Position numbers and translations under genes: made by a program | Assembly (NCBI RefSeq): GCF_008831285.2 | Contig: NC_045139.1 | Location: forward strand, 21,186,412 to 21,250,411 | DNA from: Nymphaea colorata | Taxonomy: Eukaryota; Streptophyta; Magnoliopsida; Nymphaeales; Nymphaeaceae | Direction of reading: 5' to 3' | Length of the DNA stretch: 64,000 bases | Part shown: positions 1 to 13,104 of the stretch, in pieces | Layout: each line of letters begins with the position of its first letter | Position numbering within the stretch: the stretch's first letter is position 1 | The notes under the pieces: model-generated | What the model was told of the DNA's origin: nothing | What the model saw: the letters and a program-made list of their open reading frames with translations, nothing else | Databases searched by the model: none

Positions 1-1350
1 ACTGCATTTCAGATCGTTATCTAGAGATTATAGTGGAGGTATAATATGCTAACTCATGACAAAGTGGATGAGAAAATATAGCAAGTATGAGACCTTTAAT
101 ATGGAAAGAACGTGTTTACAACTTTAAGGTGGGTCAGACACAGGAGGAAGATCAAAAGCTGATTAAAGTATAGATCCACATAAAATTGATCTACAAAGAG
201 ACTGACATTGAATCCTCTAGTATGAATGGAGAATTAATGTAGTTATAGTCCAAGAGAGGTGCTTGAAGAAAGTAGTGGCTGTGCTGGAGAAACCTTATAG
301 TGCAGAATTACGTGCTAACACTATGATGATGGATGAAGGTGGGGATTCTGCAAGGATGAAGGTGGGGATATTATGTTGGGGTCTCTCATTTGGTGGCAAG
401 AGGAAGGAGATTGGTTAGAAAGCATAGTTTAGTAGATACTTTAAAAGAAGTGAGTTGATATAGGCTTGATTTTAATGGTTTGGAGTTACCGTGTTGCAGT
501 AACTAGATCAAAGAATTTAGTTTTTTATGAAATTCTTTCTGTACGAAGCTCATTCTTTCTAATAAAGGTAGGGCACCTACCTTCCAGCAATGTTTTATTG
601 GAAGTTAAGACACAAAACAGCAAACATACCAGTCAACTATTAACAAACTGAGGGTCATTTTAGAGAGTGGTGTTTCAAATTTAATGTATATCCACTTATG
701 TTCAAGTGCAGCAAAGCTAAGCAAGAAAAGACATCTAAGCAATCACCTATAAGAACTAAAAGAATTGATTCCTATTCTTATAATGCTACAATTAGAGCTA
801 CTAAACATACAAAAATGACAATTGTCCTTCATTGATTATGGATGAGTATAATTGCTCAAATAACTTCTCAAAGATATCTAATCATGTTCCAACTTGTAGT
901 GTGGCGATATAAATTTCTTGAGCCATTTCCAATCATATTACTTTATACTAAATTCGTCTAGGCCTCTTGCTGTGGTGATATAAACATGTCCTCTTTGTTG
1001 ATGTGCAAAAATGATTCCCTACATTTTCAATTTTAACTTTTAACCTATTATTTGTTAGTCAACCAATTTCGAACTCCACTTGCACTGTTATCTTTTCATT
1101 TTTTCAAACATGATTACACTATCTTCAGCCAAAACCAAGTTTGGTTTGTGGCATTGGCTACTTAGTGGCATCCATCTAGTTTCCAATATGTTGTTTATTG
1201 CACACAGCTCTAATATTGTGTTTTCCAAATTATCAATGTAATATTTGTTGTTCATCAAAATAGTAAGGCAAGCATTTGAGTTAATACAGAATCTAATGTT
1301 TCCTTTGACCTTTTGAACTTTGATATTTGGGGACCTACTTTGTAGGATCA
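1..1350. other. AT-rich intergenic DNA, nothing recognised
   Basis: No open reading frame here carries a recognisable motif and no repeat boundary is visible. The few short ORFs (for example 466-651) have the composition expected by chance in AT-rich DNA. It may be old transposon sequence, but nothing in it proves that. Confidence 0.4.
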
Positions 1351-1510
1351 TTTTATTACAACAAAAAGGGCCATTACCCAAAGTTAAAACCATGGCTAAT
1401 AGACCAAAAAATCATGGCTAAAAGTATTTTTAGCTATGGACTTCATTGTGACTATTAACTAAAGTGGTCATGGCGATAACCCTTGTTGTTACTAACCTTT
1501 TGCCATGGTT
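1351..1510 (+). mobile_element. CACTA-like transposon end, degenerate
   Basis: The stretch opens with TTACAACAAAAAGGGCC, close to the CACTACAA...AAAAGG start of many plant CACTA (En/Spm) termini but with the first bases altered. It is followed by short repeats built on CATGGCTA (catggctaatag, catggctaaaag, catggcgataac, gccatggttttg) in both orientations. Subterminal arrays of a 10-20 bp motif next to the terminus are typical of CACTA elements. I found no partner terminus or target duplication, so it is called from sequence resemblance only. Confidence 0.35.
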
Positions 1511-4500
1511 TTGACTGTGTAATTTTGAATTATGTAAACAATATATATATATATATATAATACAATTTTTCTATTGATCAAACCTTTGCAGGAGGCTTTG
1601 AATTACACAATACCAAATAGATCAGCAAATACATTATGCAGAACAGCAATTGCTTACATCCAAATACCAATTTAGTTTGTTGTCAAAATGCAACAACTCA
1701 TGATATTGACTTTGAGCTCTTTCATTTACAAAATATTAACTTGATGAAGAAGGAAGCATGTTAATGACCATTTATCAAATGATCATGTGGTGTGGAATTG
1801 AATTTCATAGTGAATCATGGTCATAATTTTTTGTTCTAAAGAAGATATAGGAGCTTTTCCTATATGCATGCAGGCAAGTTGGTGAACATTGTGAAACATG
1901 GTGATGATGAGGACTATAACATGAAGCTTAACTATAGAGATGAAGGAACAAAAGAGAGTCCAGATGTGTACTGTAGGGATGCTATTTCAGCATGTCTACG
2001 AAGCTTCTCAGCTGCTACCTCTTTGGAGATTCTTGGATATTATCCCCTGATAGTTGTCTCTTGTAAATACAAAATAAAACCGTTATGATAATAAAAACAA
2101 AATTATGAAGAGAAAAATTGATTGATTTCTTTAATTTCAAATTTACATAATAACAATCATTTCAAATGACTAACCATCATGTGGCATCCTTCCTCAAACT
2201 TCTCAAGGAAACCTATGATCCAACATTTTCAACCCATTCACTATGGTGCATCTCAACAGTATTTGCCACAATAATGCAGCTGCACATGAGAGGAACATAT
2301 TATATTCCCTTCATTTCTCATGAACACAAGTCCAAATCAAGATCAAGAATGTACAATAACAGACTTGCATAATGAAAACATGGCTTCTTGAGAGAGCGAG
2401 AGAAAGATTATACCACATCTAAGTGGATGGGCCCCCCTACACCTCATAGGAATACATTACGAAGTTGTCATATTACTAAGGGACAACCATGAAGGACCAA
2501 AATGAAAGTTCTAGCACCAATATGCATAGATAGAATGAATATACCTTCCATCACAATTCCAACTCAATATCCCATACATCAGAAAAATGGCAGAAGGAAA
2601 ACATTGCACATCTCAACCAATATCTCAATCAACTAGCAAGCAACTGTGTATTAGTTGAAAAATGAAAAAAAGAGTGGAACATGACAGAGATGGCATGCTA
2701 CCTTCTCCCATATCTTTCCTACTTTCTCTTTTTGCTCCTTCACCTTTAATTCAGCTTTGTGATTCCCATGTTCACTCTTAACTATTTCTCCTGATCATAA
2801 TATACATTATAACAAAACATGGCCAACTCTATCTCCAAGAAAAGTTCATATAGTTGAAATTGAAATAATCCATCCATTTACAGATGAACAAAAAAATAGA
2901 TATGAAATTGTGATAGCATGCCTTCACGTAGCCGACACAATGATCCTTTCTCGAATATCCTCTAGCTAGATTGCACATAAATCAACCAACCAAACAAAGG
3001 ATATATAGGCAAATCACAAATTCCCTTCCCAACATTAATTCATTTGTGTGTCTACATGTCAAGAGATACGGGACAATAAGGCCTCTTTTTCGACTGAAGA
3101 AAATGCATATAAACGCATCTCCTTTGTTGACTACCAACAATAAAGCTTCAAAGAATGAAATTATAATTTCTTATTAAGCATGGCCATTCTTATGGGAGGG
3201 AATCATGTGCCACATAGTGATCTTGTGTTTGTCAAGGAACTCTTGAGCATTGACTCACAGAAAATCAAGTATAACTTCATCAACCCAACTAAAAAGACAA
3301 GACATCAAAAATATCATTGATTTTCAACATCTTCAAAATCAGCATTAGACTACTTTGTATGTTGAAAACCCTTCTAGGGACTTCATACATAAATAAGCAG
3401 TGGACTGAAAACAATCAGAAACTGATATAAGAAATAATAGACACAGTTACAAGGAAAACATGCAAGTACAGATGACACCCTTATGAAGGGATTATAAGAA
3501 TGTAAATGATAATATTAATTTCAAATGGTACTTTTGGTGGTGACATCAGATGACATAAATTATTCATATGTACTCGAGCCAACCATGTCCAAGGTATGAT
3601 AGACATGCCAATATGCATTTAGCACATTACTTTTCGTCTCAATTTAAGAAATCGAGAAAAGATGTTTTTTCTACCTTGTCTCTTACATGTGAACATAATA
3701 TCGAAGGTACAAATAAGTACCTGCAAATAACTAATGACTTAGCTGTTGTTTTGAGAATGAACCTTAACATAGTGCATGCACTTTTTCCCTTTAAGCAACC
3801 TGCAAAACAATTAAGAAAGAGCATACAGTAAGTGAATCTCTTTCAATGTGATAATACTCAAATTTAGGATATGCAGTTTGTTAATTGGTAAATGCATGCC
3901 CACATACCAAGTTCATACCAATAAAACAAAAGCATTGCTGTTCTGAGGTAACCCACAGAAGTTCCCATACAGATGCATGCTAAACTAGACGTGCACACAT
4001 GTCTTTCTTTTTTGAATTCTAGAACCTTAAATTCCTGCATGCAGATAAAAAGTTAGTGTATTACTATGTGATTTATAGAAGAACCAATCAGCTAAGACCA
4101 CCCTATTGCTTATGTGTCATGGAGTGCAATAAAACAACAATATGATAAGAATGCAATGCTTACCTTACAATTTGATCTCGTGATATTCAACTTTTTGTGA
4201 TCTGCTATATAGGGTCAATTTTTTAACTTATCTTCTGCTGCACTAACAAATATAACTGAACTATGGAAGAATGAACTATAACCCAGAAAAGGCCAGAAAC
4301 ACAAATTGCATGGTTTTGCTTATTCTTGTAATTGAAGACCACTAAAATAATATTTGAAGGGAAAGAAAATGCATACACATGGTAGACTCTGTAAATTGTA
4401 CATTCAAGAGAAGTTAAATGATGATTTCATGATAAAAAAAGTTCAAAATGCCAAAATCCATATAAGCATTTCATCATTTTTCTTCAATGGCCAGTGTAAG

Positions 4501-5256
4501 AAAAATTAGATAACATATAAAGGACTCAAACCCAGTATTAACTTCATTGACTTTAGCAAGGGAGACTACAGACAAGAAGTAATGAAAATAGTAACATCTT
4601 TTTATGGAATCGTGGATGCATTTGTTTTCTAGGAGCAAGAGTTGGCATATCCTTTAGATAGCTGGTTCTAGTTAAAACGTAGCTCAGCCAAATCAAAGTA
4701 ATTCAACTGTGCACCTATAAGATCTAAGAAATGTTATAATAAATGCATAATATAGGATATTTAAATGTGTTTTCTTGATCTTCAAGAAATTAACAACTCT
4801 TCTAACACCAATACATCTATAGTAAAATATCAATAATTTTCATAAAACAGGTAGAACCAAATATATCTTGTAATGAAGCACAACATATCTGTCCAAGAGA
4901 GCAAAAATAGGTGACAAGTGAAATGAAGAGGAAAAAGGATGAAAAAGTTGTTTGAGATCCATTACAATTTCAATGTGGATTTAGAAGAAAATAACGTTTG
5001 ACATGAAGCTTGGAACCCAAAATAAAGATCAATTAACCTAAAATTGCTTGCAGCCTATACAACTCTTTGTATCAATTTGTGATGCACTTTACTTGCAAAT
5101 GCTATAACAGATTTGAATTTTCAAAATTAGCCAAATGAATATACTGAAAAATTCAAGGACATTGGGGCAGAAACCAAAAAAAAAAAGATATTTGTGACTC
5201 ATATGTGTGTGTATATATTAATGATGTTTGTGACTATATAAATGTAAATATAATGT
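1511..5256. other. AT-rich intergenic DNA, nothing recognised
   Basis: Holds an (AT)n tract at 1541-1559 and several short ORFs without motif or codon bias. No exon, RNA gene or transposon domain was recognised on either strand. Confidence 0.4.
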
Positions 5257-5323
5257 GTGTGTGAGTCTATATATATATATATATAGAGAGAGAGAGCGAG
5301 AGAGAGAGAGAGAGAGAGAGAGA
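5257..5323. repeat. Compound microsatellite (GT)n(TA)n(GA)n
   Basis: Alternating GT gives way to TA and then to a GA run with one CG interruption. This is a simple sequence repeat likely to vary in length between individuals. Confidence 0.9.
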
Positions 5324-5324
5324 A

Positions 5325-6010
5325 CAAGCAAGGTTAAAATCTTATTTCATTTGTGAATGACCTTACAAAGATGGTTAGTAAGGAAAAAGGGTTTTACCAC
5401 TTCATCAATAATTTAGGAGTATATGATAAGTTGACTTGGCCATGCATGTCCTCTAATAGGACAAGCTTGGAGAGATTTGGAGCAGATGGGCAACTAATGG
5501 ATCAGATCTATTACAATTTTGATATGGATAATCAGCAGGGGCCCACAAAGAGTCTAACTATGAAGGTGGTTGTTTGTTCATTATATCCTTGAGTTTCTGT
5601 ATGTATCTAAACCAGACTCTCAATAATATTATAATAACAATTCAGACACCTCAAACTGCCACTAAAGAGTGCATGGCCATTTATCCAAATGATGTAGTTC
5701 TTATTTGGGATACACCAATTCTACTTAAGAAATCAGCAGTAAACACTTGGATATCGACTCAAAAATTGAATTACATGCATATGACCAAGATCTTAACCAG
5801 TGCTATGCAGGTCATGTGTCTTGTAGTTGCATAAATATTCCAAAAAAGATCATTTCTTAGTTCAAACGAGTGTCATGGCACTTGTTTCTCAACATATGTT
5901 TTGCAGAGCTATATTACATAGGTTGAGAGACAATATCACAATATTGTGATAAAATTTAGACCGACAATGGTTTTTGGGTCTTTCTCCAAAGAAGTCAAGA
6001 GCCCCTTTAG
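5325..6010 (+). other. Unrecognised short ORFs, possible gene remnant
   Basis: Two overlapping ORFs (5353-5592, 79 residues; 5574-5834, 86 residues, the latter opened by a non-ATG codon) have less skewed composition than their surroundings. They include peptides such as ERFGADGQLMDQIYYNFDMD and ECMAIYPNDVVLIWDTP. I do not recognise the family. They could be decayed exons of a captured gene or a transposon. An 18-bp perfect palindrome, TATCACAATATTGTGATA, lies at 5934-5951. Confidence 0.2.
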
Positions 6011-6014
6011 CATG

Positions 6015-6425
6015 ACCAAAAAGGTCAGGACTCTTTTGAAAGGTCAGGACTCATTGCAATTATATGTCATTAGTACTCACTTGACCAACAATTGTATGTC
6101 ATTAACCATACCAAACTTCTGAAAAGGTCAGGACTCATTATGGAAAAGTTAGGACTAATCATATCAAAAAGGTCAGGATTCATGGCAATTTCTTGAAAGG
6201 AAAGGTAATGGAAAAGACCGTTTTGAAAGGTCAAGACTCGTTTGTATGTCATCAGTACTAACCATACTAAAAAAGGTCAGGACTCATTATAGAAAGTTCA
6301 GGACTAATTGCAATTAAATGTCATTAGTACTCACTTTACAAAAAAATGCCATTAGTACTCACTGTACAAAAAAATGTCATTAGTACTCACTATACAAAAA
6401 AATGTCATTAGTTCAGGACTCATGA
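6015..6425 (+). repeat. Degenerate tandem array with a clean 28-bp minisatellite core
   Basis: The motifs AAGGTCAGGACTCA and TGTCATTAGTACTCAC recur many times in varied order. From 6319 the array settles into a regular 28-bp unit (TGTCATTAGTACTCAC followed by ...TACAAAAAAA), with unit starts at 6319, 6347, 6375 and 6403. The upstream part looks like older, rearranged copies of the same material, so the array seems to have been amplified in stages. Confidence 0.85.
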
Positions 6426-6429
6426 TTAC

Positions 6430-7180
6430 TCTTTTTTTTCACAATTTTAGTTTCATTTGTGTGCAAGGCCTTGGCCGACCAAGCTAGGTCTACGGCCAGC
6501 CAGCATATGCCAGAATATGACTGTGGTGGCCAGCTCGGCCTATTTAGGTCTGGCGATGGGCCAGGCCTAGACAAGAAGAGCCTTGGGTGGGCAGCTTGCT
6601 CCTGGCATGGTCAACCCTCCAATCAAAGTATTTTTGGACAGATTTTACCCTCTTAGTGTTTTTAGCTATTTTAAAGCCGATAATGACCAATTAATGGCTA
6701 ATTTTGTTTTCACAAAAGACCACAATGCCCTTGAGCTTCCTTCCTCTATAAATACCTCCTCATTTCTCTCATTTAACATGGAAAATTCATCATCTTTTCA
6801 AGCCTTTGAATCCTCTCTCCCCTCTTCTAGATTTCGTCTTCTCTTCTTCTTTCTCTTATTCTTGTTCAATTTTTCTTCTTTGGCTCTCTTAATACTCAAC
6901 TTCAAACTTTCATTTACCATAAGAGGAAACCTTGGAGGACTAGGTGATGGACTCTTGAGGAACATCTTCAACCTGTTCAAGCCACTATCAAGGAGTTCTC
7001 TTCGCCTGAAAAAGCTAAGGAGTCACCTCTACACCAATTTTTTTTAAAAAGGTATTTATAACTTTTTTTTCTATCATTTTCTTGTCTATTTTTTCAAGCT
7101 GATGATGGTCTAGAGTCTCTCCGGAGCTAAGGATCCACCTTGAAGCTCCGAGAGGATGACAAAGGCAAACGTTTTGCTTA
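6430..7180 (+). mobile_element. Putative LTR promoter block with TATA box and small ORF
   Basis: A GC-richer patch (6470-6610) precedes a TATAAATA box at 6747-6754 and a CT-rich stretch, a pattern common in U3/R regions of plant LTRs. An ORF from the ATG at 6778 to 7047 would encode 89 residues with a hydrophobic segment at about residues 21-44 and a basic, leucine-rich tail. The ATG lies only 24 bp after the TATA box, at or upstream of the expected start site, which argues against this ORF being translated from that promoter. I found no LTR ends or target duplication, so the LTR call is tentative. Confidence 0.25.
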
Positions 7181-7330
7181 AGGTTTTTTTTTCTCTTTTT
7201 AACTTATCTTTTAAGCATTTTAACTAGTTTCTTCATTTCTTTTAACTCATTCATCTCTTTTTAACTTGTGTTTCTCTCATTTTAATTCTCATCTTTATTT
7301 CTCTCTTTTTCATTCCTCTTTTCATTTCTC

Positions 7331-7380
<50 letters not shown>

Positions 7381-8821
7381 TTCATCTTTATTTTTATTTC
7401 TCTCTATGTATTTTTATTTTTCTCTTTCTCTTTCTCTTTTAATTTTTCTCTACCTATTCATTTTCTCTCATCATATATCTATCTTTTCATCTCTCTATAT
7501 AATTCTCTATTTTGATAGTTTGATTGTATGTGGATGTGCATTACAATGTGAAAATTTGGGGTGGGTTTTTTTTCTATTTTTATCATTTTGAGATTGGGAC
7601 ATGTCTAACCCATGAAACACCCAAACACGCTTGATGTACATGACAATTTGCATTGAGCATGTCATTTTCGATTTTTCAAATTGCACATCTACCTTTCATA
7701 TAAATCATTCTTCTAGTCTTTTATTGGCCTACCTATATTTTCAATACTCCATTGAGTGACTCACTAGAAGAGATCTTACCTCTATCAATTTCTATCAAAT
7801 TGTTCCTTTCCGTTGTTCCATATATGTATGTTATGGTAGGAATGATTTTTTTTTTATGCATATAGAATTTATGTAATCATGCATACACAATTACTTATGG
7901 GACTCACGAATTCTCACAAGCACATCTCTAAGAAACTTAAGACAAGATCAAGCTTTAATGAGGTGATAATTAAATTAAGGAAAAATCTTGAAACTTACTT
8001 AAGATTCAAGGGAAACACCCCTACAAATTGTAATATTTTTTTGTTTTAAATATCAAATCTTCACTCTTTCCAACATATTATTTTGATATTTACAGCATTG
8101 CAAAATCTCTCTCTTTGGTTCTATGATGAACAAGAACTATGGTTATCGTCCATCAATTTTGATTTTTTCAAACAAAGCTTGGAAAACTTGCTTTTGCAAA
8201 ACATGACAAGTTAAAGTCGCGTTTTGCAAAATAAGTATTTTACAAGTACGTTCCTAATCATATTTCCTCAAATAAGTTAAAAACTTCGATTTTCAAAACT
8301 ATCAAATATAAGTTAGCTTTTAGTTGAGTTCTAGTCATAATATTTCAAGAACTCAAATGATCTTACAGGTGTCTCTTTTAAAAAATTTGTTTTCTATGCT
8401 ATTTTGCTATTCCAACAATTTAATCTCAAGTTTCTAAAGTTACAAATTATTAAGGGTTTGTTAACCCTTAAGACCATAGCTCTAGACCAGAGGTAACTTT
8501 TTTTTTTTAAAGTAAACTGTATTTTTAATCATTCCAAAGTTTGTCTCAACATTTAAAAAAAAAAAAGAAATATTTAGACTTGAGCACACATGCATATAGG
8601 ATTTAAGATAACATTGCAAATATCGGAATGTGCAAAGCAAAAGGCTAGTTCTTGGTTTGGTTACCCTCAATAAAGATGCTGCAAATGGCCGGACCTCATA
8701 CCAATGGGCGAGTCCCTTTCTCTCTCATTTCAAAATAAAACCTTATTTTTCTGAAGCACTGCGAAGACCAAAATGAATTTTGGGGATGCAAACATATCTC
8801 ATTATGCAGAAACAAGTGGTC
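7181..8821. other. T-rich intergenic DNA with (TA)n microsatellite
   Basis: A strongly T/CT-biased stretch with a (TA)n tract at 7335-7378. No coding or RNA feature was recognised. Confidence 0.45.
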
Positions 8822-9325
8822 TTAGCATTGAGACAACAAATGCCTCATAGCCTTCTCTAAGGCCCCAAAGAAACCAAAATACCAAGCTTCATCATCCACG
8901 GGTATTCCTGTGGCTGAACGATAATCACAAATAGATTTAAGCTTAGAGATATATTCATCCAACAAATCTCCATCACTCTTCAGTGAGGTCACAGGATGAG
9001 TTAGGTGAAATTGACGTTTCCTAGACTTTTGAGAGAAGGCATTAATCAGAGCCTCCCAAACTTCTGGCAAGGTGTGCAATTAAGCCTGTCACACTCTTAG
9101 AAAGAGTACTAGATATCCATCCTTTGATCAGATGATCAGCCTTGAGCCAAGCAGCATATTCTGCACTGGCAATCTTCTTGGTGTCTTCATTGCTATCAGG
9201 TATATGAGTTGGAGGAGGTGGAACAATATTTGTAATAAATCCATACAAGTCGTAACTATGAAGAAGGACAAGAACTTTCGTCTTCCACAAAAGAAAATTT
9301 TTTGCAGTAAGTTTGAGAGAAACAA
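8822..9325 (-). pseudogene. Ty1/copia retrotransposon gag remnant
   Basis: On the minus strand two overlapping frames (9042-9290, then 8822-9079) together read as a copia-type Gag (UBN2-like). The first has an AAWLKADHLIKGWISSTLS stretch. The second has WEALINAFSQKSRKRQFHL and an LDEYISKLKSICDYR stretch, both typical of the helical Gag core. The change of frame between them, near 9042-9079, is a frameshift, so the gene is broken. It sits just inside a primer-binding site and LTR on its upstream side. No protease, integrase or reverse transcriptase follows, so the element is truncated near 8.8 kb. Confidence 0.7.
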
Positions 9326-9398
9326 AATTGGAAATTTTTAGAAATAGGTAGATACGGATATGGAAATGAAGAGAAAGATGAGCCAGCTGAAATCATTA

Positions 9399-9410
9399 GC
9401 TGTGATACCA
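9399..9410 (-). other. Retrotransposon primer-binding site (iMet-tRNA type)
   Basis: The minus strand reads TGGTATCACAGC, one base off the TGGTATCAGAGC used by many plant LTR elements to pair with initiator methionine tRNA. It lies between the copia gag remnant and the LTR, as expected. Confidence 0.7.
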
Positions 9411-9411
9411 T

Positions 9412-9842
9412 ATAGAAAAGGCCTAAAAATGAAGGACAGCCCAAATATACGTGGTTCAGCTTGTGAGAGCCTATGACTACAAAGAAGAGAACGAGAGATT
9501 ATTTTATTGCTTGTTATGAGAATTACAACGGATCGTGCTTAAATGTCCATCACTTATACAATTTTTGGATGGATTTACAATTTGATAAATCTGGGTGCCT
9601 TCCTATATTTTTTGGATCAGATTTGGTAAGTTGGCTAGTAGATTCCTTCAGCAGAAATTCTTTCTTCCATCACGCCAGAAATTATGCTAACGGTGCCAAC
9701 TCTTCAAGTGTGACTTTTGTCATCTCCTCCACCAAAGATTTTGTTTCTGTATTGATCAGCTCCAAAACTCTTGGAATTGCAAGCCATCGTCGACTGCCTT
9801 TCATCTTAAGCATTAACAGTAATGCAACTCTCTAGTTGCACA
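9412..9842 (-). mobile_element. LTR of the truncated copia element
   Basis: Sequence directly outside the primer-binding site must be the 5' LTR of the minus-strand element. It contains the CGTGGTTCAGC motif seen in many copia LTRs. The outer end is set roughly at TTGCACA near 9842 by analogy and is not proven. A 120-residue ORF on the plus strand here is antisense to the LTR and is not treated as a gene. Confidence 0.45.
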
Positions 9843-12800
9843 GGTGATATTTGGAAGGATGTCCAAATTTCGATGGTTTAGTAAAAAGTTGAATTCAACT
9901 TTCATTGAGTGTCATCCTGTTTTCTATTTATTTTTATTTTGTAGGAATGTTAGAAAATGTCTTAGTATTGATTTCCCATTTGAAGTTGTGGTAATTCGCA
10001 CAAGAATTTATCCTTTAATTGATTTCTCAAAATCAATTGATAAAGGGTAAGCTAGTAAAATCACTAATTTTTGAGGGTCAGTTCGGTTTTTTCTGTAAAG
10101 TTTATATTTTTCTTATATTTTAAAGTGCCTAAGGTCTAGTTTCAATTTCTGTTTAGATTCTTGGTGACCTGACAGAAGTTGATTATCTTATTTATTTAGG
10201 CGAGTCTTAGTTTAATGGGTGTTTAAGAGTTCAATTAACGCATTTTACACATAGTTTAGGATTTTTTTGGTAATTTTATCTGTGTCCCACCATAGTGTTG
10301 TGTCCTAACTGTGTCCACGGCATGTCCTGGCCATCTCCCCCGCATGTGATAAGCAGAAGTGTCGCCTTTTAGTGTCCTAATGTGTCATGCATCATATTTA
10401 TAGTTTCCTTGCGTTTAAAGTGATTTTTCTCAAGCAGTTAGGTGTATTTGTGATTCACTTCGTTCTTGTTTGAAAATTTTATCATCATTAACTTAAAATT
10501 TATTGTTATATCTAGAGTCCTACTAAGTATAGTATTGATTTACTTCTGCTTACTTTATAATAGCTTGCACTACTTTGCTTGTGTTACTAAGTTATCTTCT
10601 TTCTCTTTTAGGCATCTTTGTGGTTCTTGTTCTAAGTGATCACATTCCATGATCTGGGAGGACTAATAAAGATAAATTACTGAGTTCGTAGTCCATTTTG
10701 GAGCAAGACCTAGAATTTTTTTGTTTTCCTTGTAATTAGATTTCAATATGTTGACGTTCGTCATAGTGTGAAACAATAGAAGTTCAGTCCATTTTTCATT
10801 TCCTTCACAATAGCCTGTTCCCTGAGTTGGACCCAGTACTCACTACATGTGAGTCCAATTAAAATTATTATTTGGGATGTGGTTTCACTTTGTGTTGCAA
10901 TGTTTATCATTCTATCTAGCTGTTTTCACATCACCAACTTCTATGCTATACTAATTAAGCCAAACACATCCACTTGTGACATTGGTAAATAATAGAGGTT
11001 AAGTTGTTATTATTTATTTCCTCTTATGCCAGCACAGTTTCACATGTGAAAAACGTACACACCATGTTTCTAGTTAAGGTTCAATTTCCACTTCTGATAA
11101 AACCCCATAGTTTCGTGCTGGTTTTGAAACAATCCGTTACAAGATATATAAATTAGAAAATGGATAATAAAATAAAAGCTCAAATTCTAAATATATTAGA
11201 CCAAAAGAGATTTCAAAATAGTACTACGTCCCCTATTTATAATATGCTTTCTTGTTAGCTTGTTGGTTCCTAATGGAAACTAGCAGGCCCTGTACCCTAG
11301 GGGGGCAAGGAGGTGGGTGGGAGCTTTAGTGCTTTTCTAGGCAGTAAGATGAAATACTAATGATCCTACTCACCCAGAATGGAGTCTACGACATACTTTT
11401 TTTCTTAATCTTTTTTTAATTCATGTCCGATTGACCAACCACCATGTGTTGACAAATTTCCTTAAATTGTTGCATATGCTGAGGATTAGGAACAGCAGCT
11501 GAGAAATTTATAGTCAGAGAGGTACTATTTATGCATCAAAAAATTTTAAGGGTCAGTCCACATGTAAATATATAATGAAATGACCATAAAGTTTTGATGT
11601 AAAAAAGCAAATTCACGTGGGTTGTTATGGACAATTGCCCCCACCAGCCCATTTATGCCTCTGCCACTGGTTGAGGATAATAAACTAAGGAGAGTGTCCA
11701 ATGCCGACACTGACGAGAATGAAAAAACACAAAATAGATAACTTTGAAATAGAAAGAAATGAGTGAGGTGCTAATGGAACGACATAAAAGCAATAAAACT
11801 TTTTAGTGACGGAACTCATATGTTTAAGGATTATTACGAAAAACAGAACTTGTTTTGAAGATTTGGTTGCCTGTAATTCAGAAAAAATTGGAAAATAAAA
11901 TAAGGTTAATTCTCATCTATATGAAGCCTTGGTTATAGCATTACCTGCAGGCTGCTGCTGACAAAAGGAGTATTATGTAGTTAACATATGTCTGAAACAT
12001 TTAAAGAATGGATGCAAATAAACAGCTTCTGACCAGTACGTACTCGATAGCATTATAAACCTTACAGGAACGTTAATGCTTTCCAGTGTTGCTCAATAAG
12101 CAGCAGTAGGAGATCACCAATATGCCGGTTTGGAGTGGGGAAAAGTAAAAAGAAAGGATTGTTTTGGCCTACACAGTGGGAACATTTTGCATCTGATTCC
12201 AAGGAGTCAGAACTTAAGGCTTTCATGCTGGAGAAGGTGATGAGTTTTATCTTCATGAGCGGTTATAAGCATAATTTGGGACAGATGTACTTAACCCTTA
12301 TGTTGCCAAATAAGAAACAAGAAAATGAGATAGTGTGTTGGATCTGGTATGGGCATTTTGACATATTTTAATTTCCAGTACAAAATCTGGTTCCGGACTA
12401 GTAATGTCAATGGTTCTTATATCATCTGCTATTCCGTTTGGATTTGCATCTGATTTTGTCAGATTTGGTAAGAACATCAAACCTGGTTGGAACAATTAAA
12501 ATTTTATTTGGTGTAAGACTTTTTATACCGCAAATGCCCAATTCCCAAGGATGTCCAGGAAAATCACATGTGTAACCACTCAAACTCAATTTTATATTTT
12601 GTGCAGCCACTTCCAAATCTTTATCTGAGTGCAAAGTCTATGCGCCGTAAATGGGATGATCTGTCTTGCCAACCCCTTCATATCAGTTTAGGCATTGTAT
12701 CCATGGTAACTCCCGATCAGTTTGAATTTAAACCGGCTCAAGTCAGCTTATATAATCAAATTCTATGCATTTCCACTAGCATAAGTGACATTTGCTTGAA

Positions 12801-13100
12801 ATCCGGCTAGTAGGACCTTTATATGGCTCTTGCTTATGAAATTACACACTGAATCCGTACCCAATCTGTAAATGGACTCACCACTTGTACATAGCTAACA
12901 GATTCAAAGGGAACATTGCAAGGCATCTGATCGAAACAAATTGCAAGGTTCAGATGAGAAGTGGCCGAAACAAGGTGGTTTTTATGTTCCTATTTCACCC
13001 TTCCTTAAAAATTCTCCCTCTATATCAATCAGACTTGTGTTCGGCCACTTCATCTAATGCGACAAAAAAGTTGCTTATTATTGATGCGAGAAAAGTTCAA
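9843..13100. other. Intergenic DNA, nothing recognised
   Basis: Contains an imperfect hairpin at about 10012-10048 and a short MITE-like piece ending CTCTGCCACTGG near 11670. Short ORFs at 12062-12810 lack any recognised domain. No genes are called. Confidence 0.4.
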
Positions 13101-13104
13101 AGTT

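Noticed and set aside
9473-9835. 120-residue plus-strand ORF
   Set aside because: It lies antisense within the copia LTR and has no domain.
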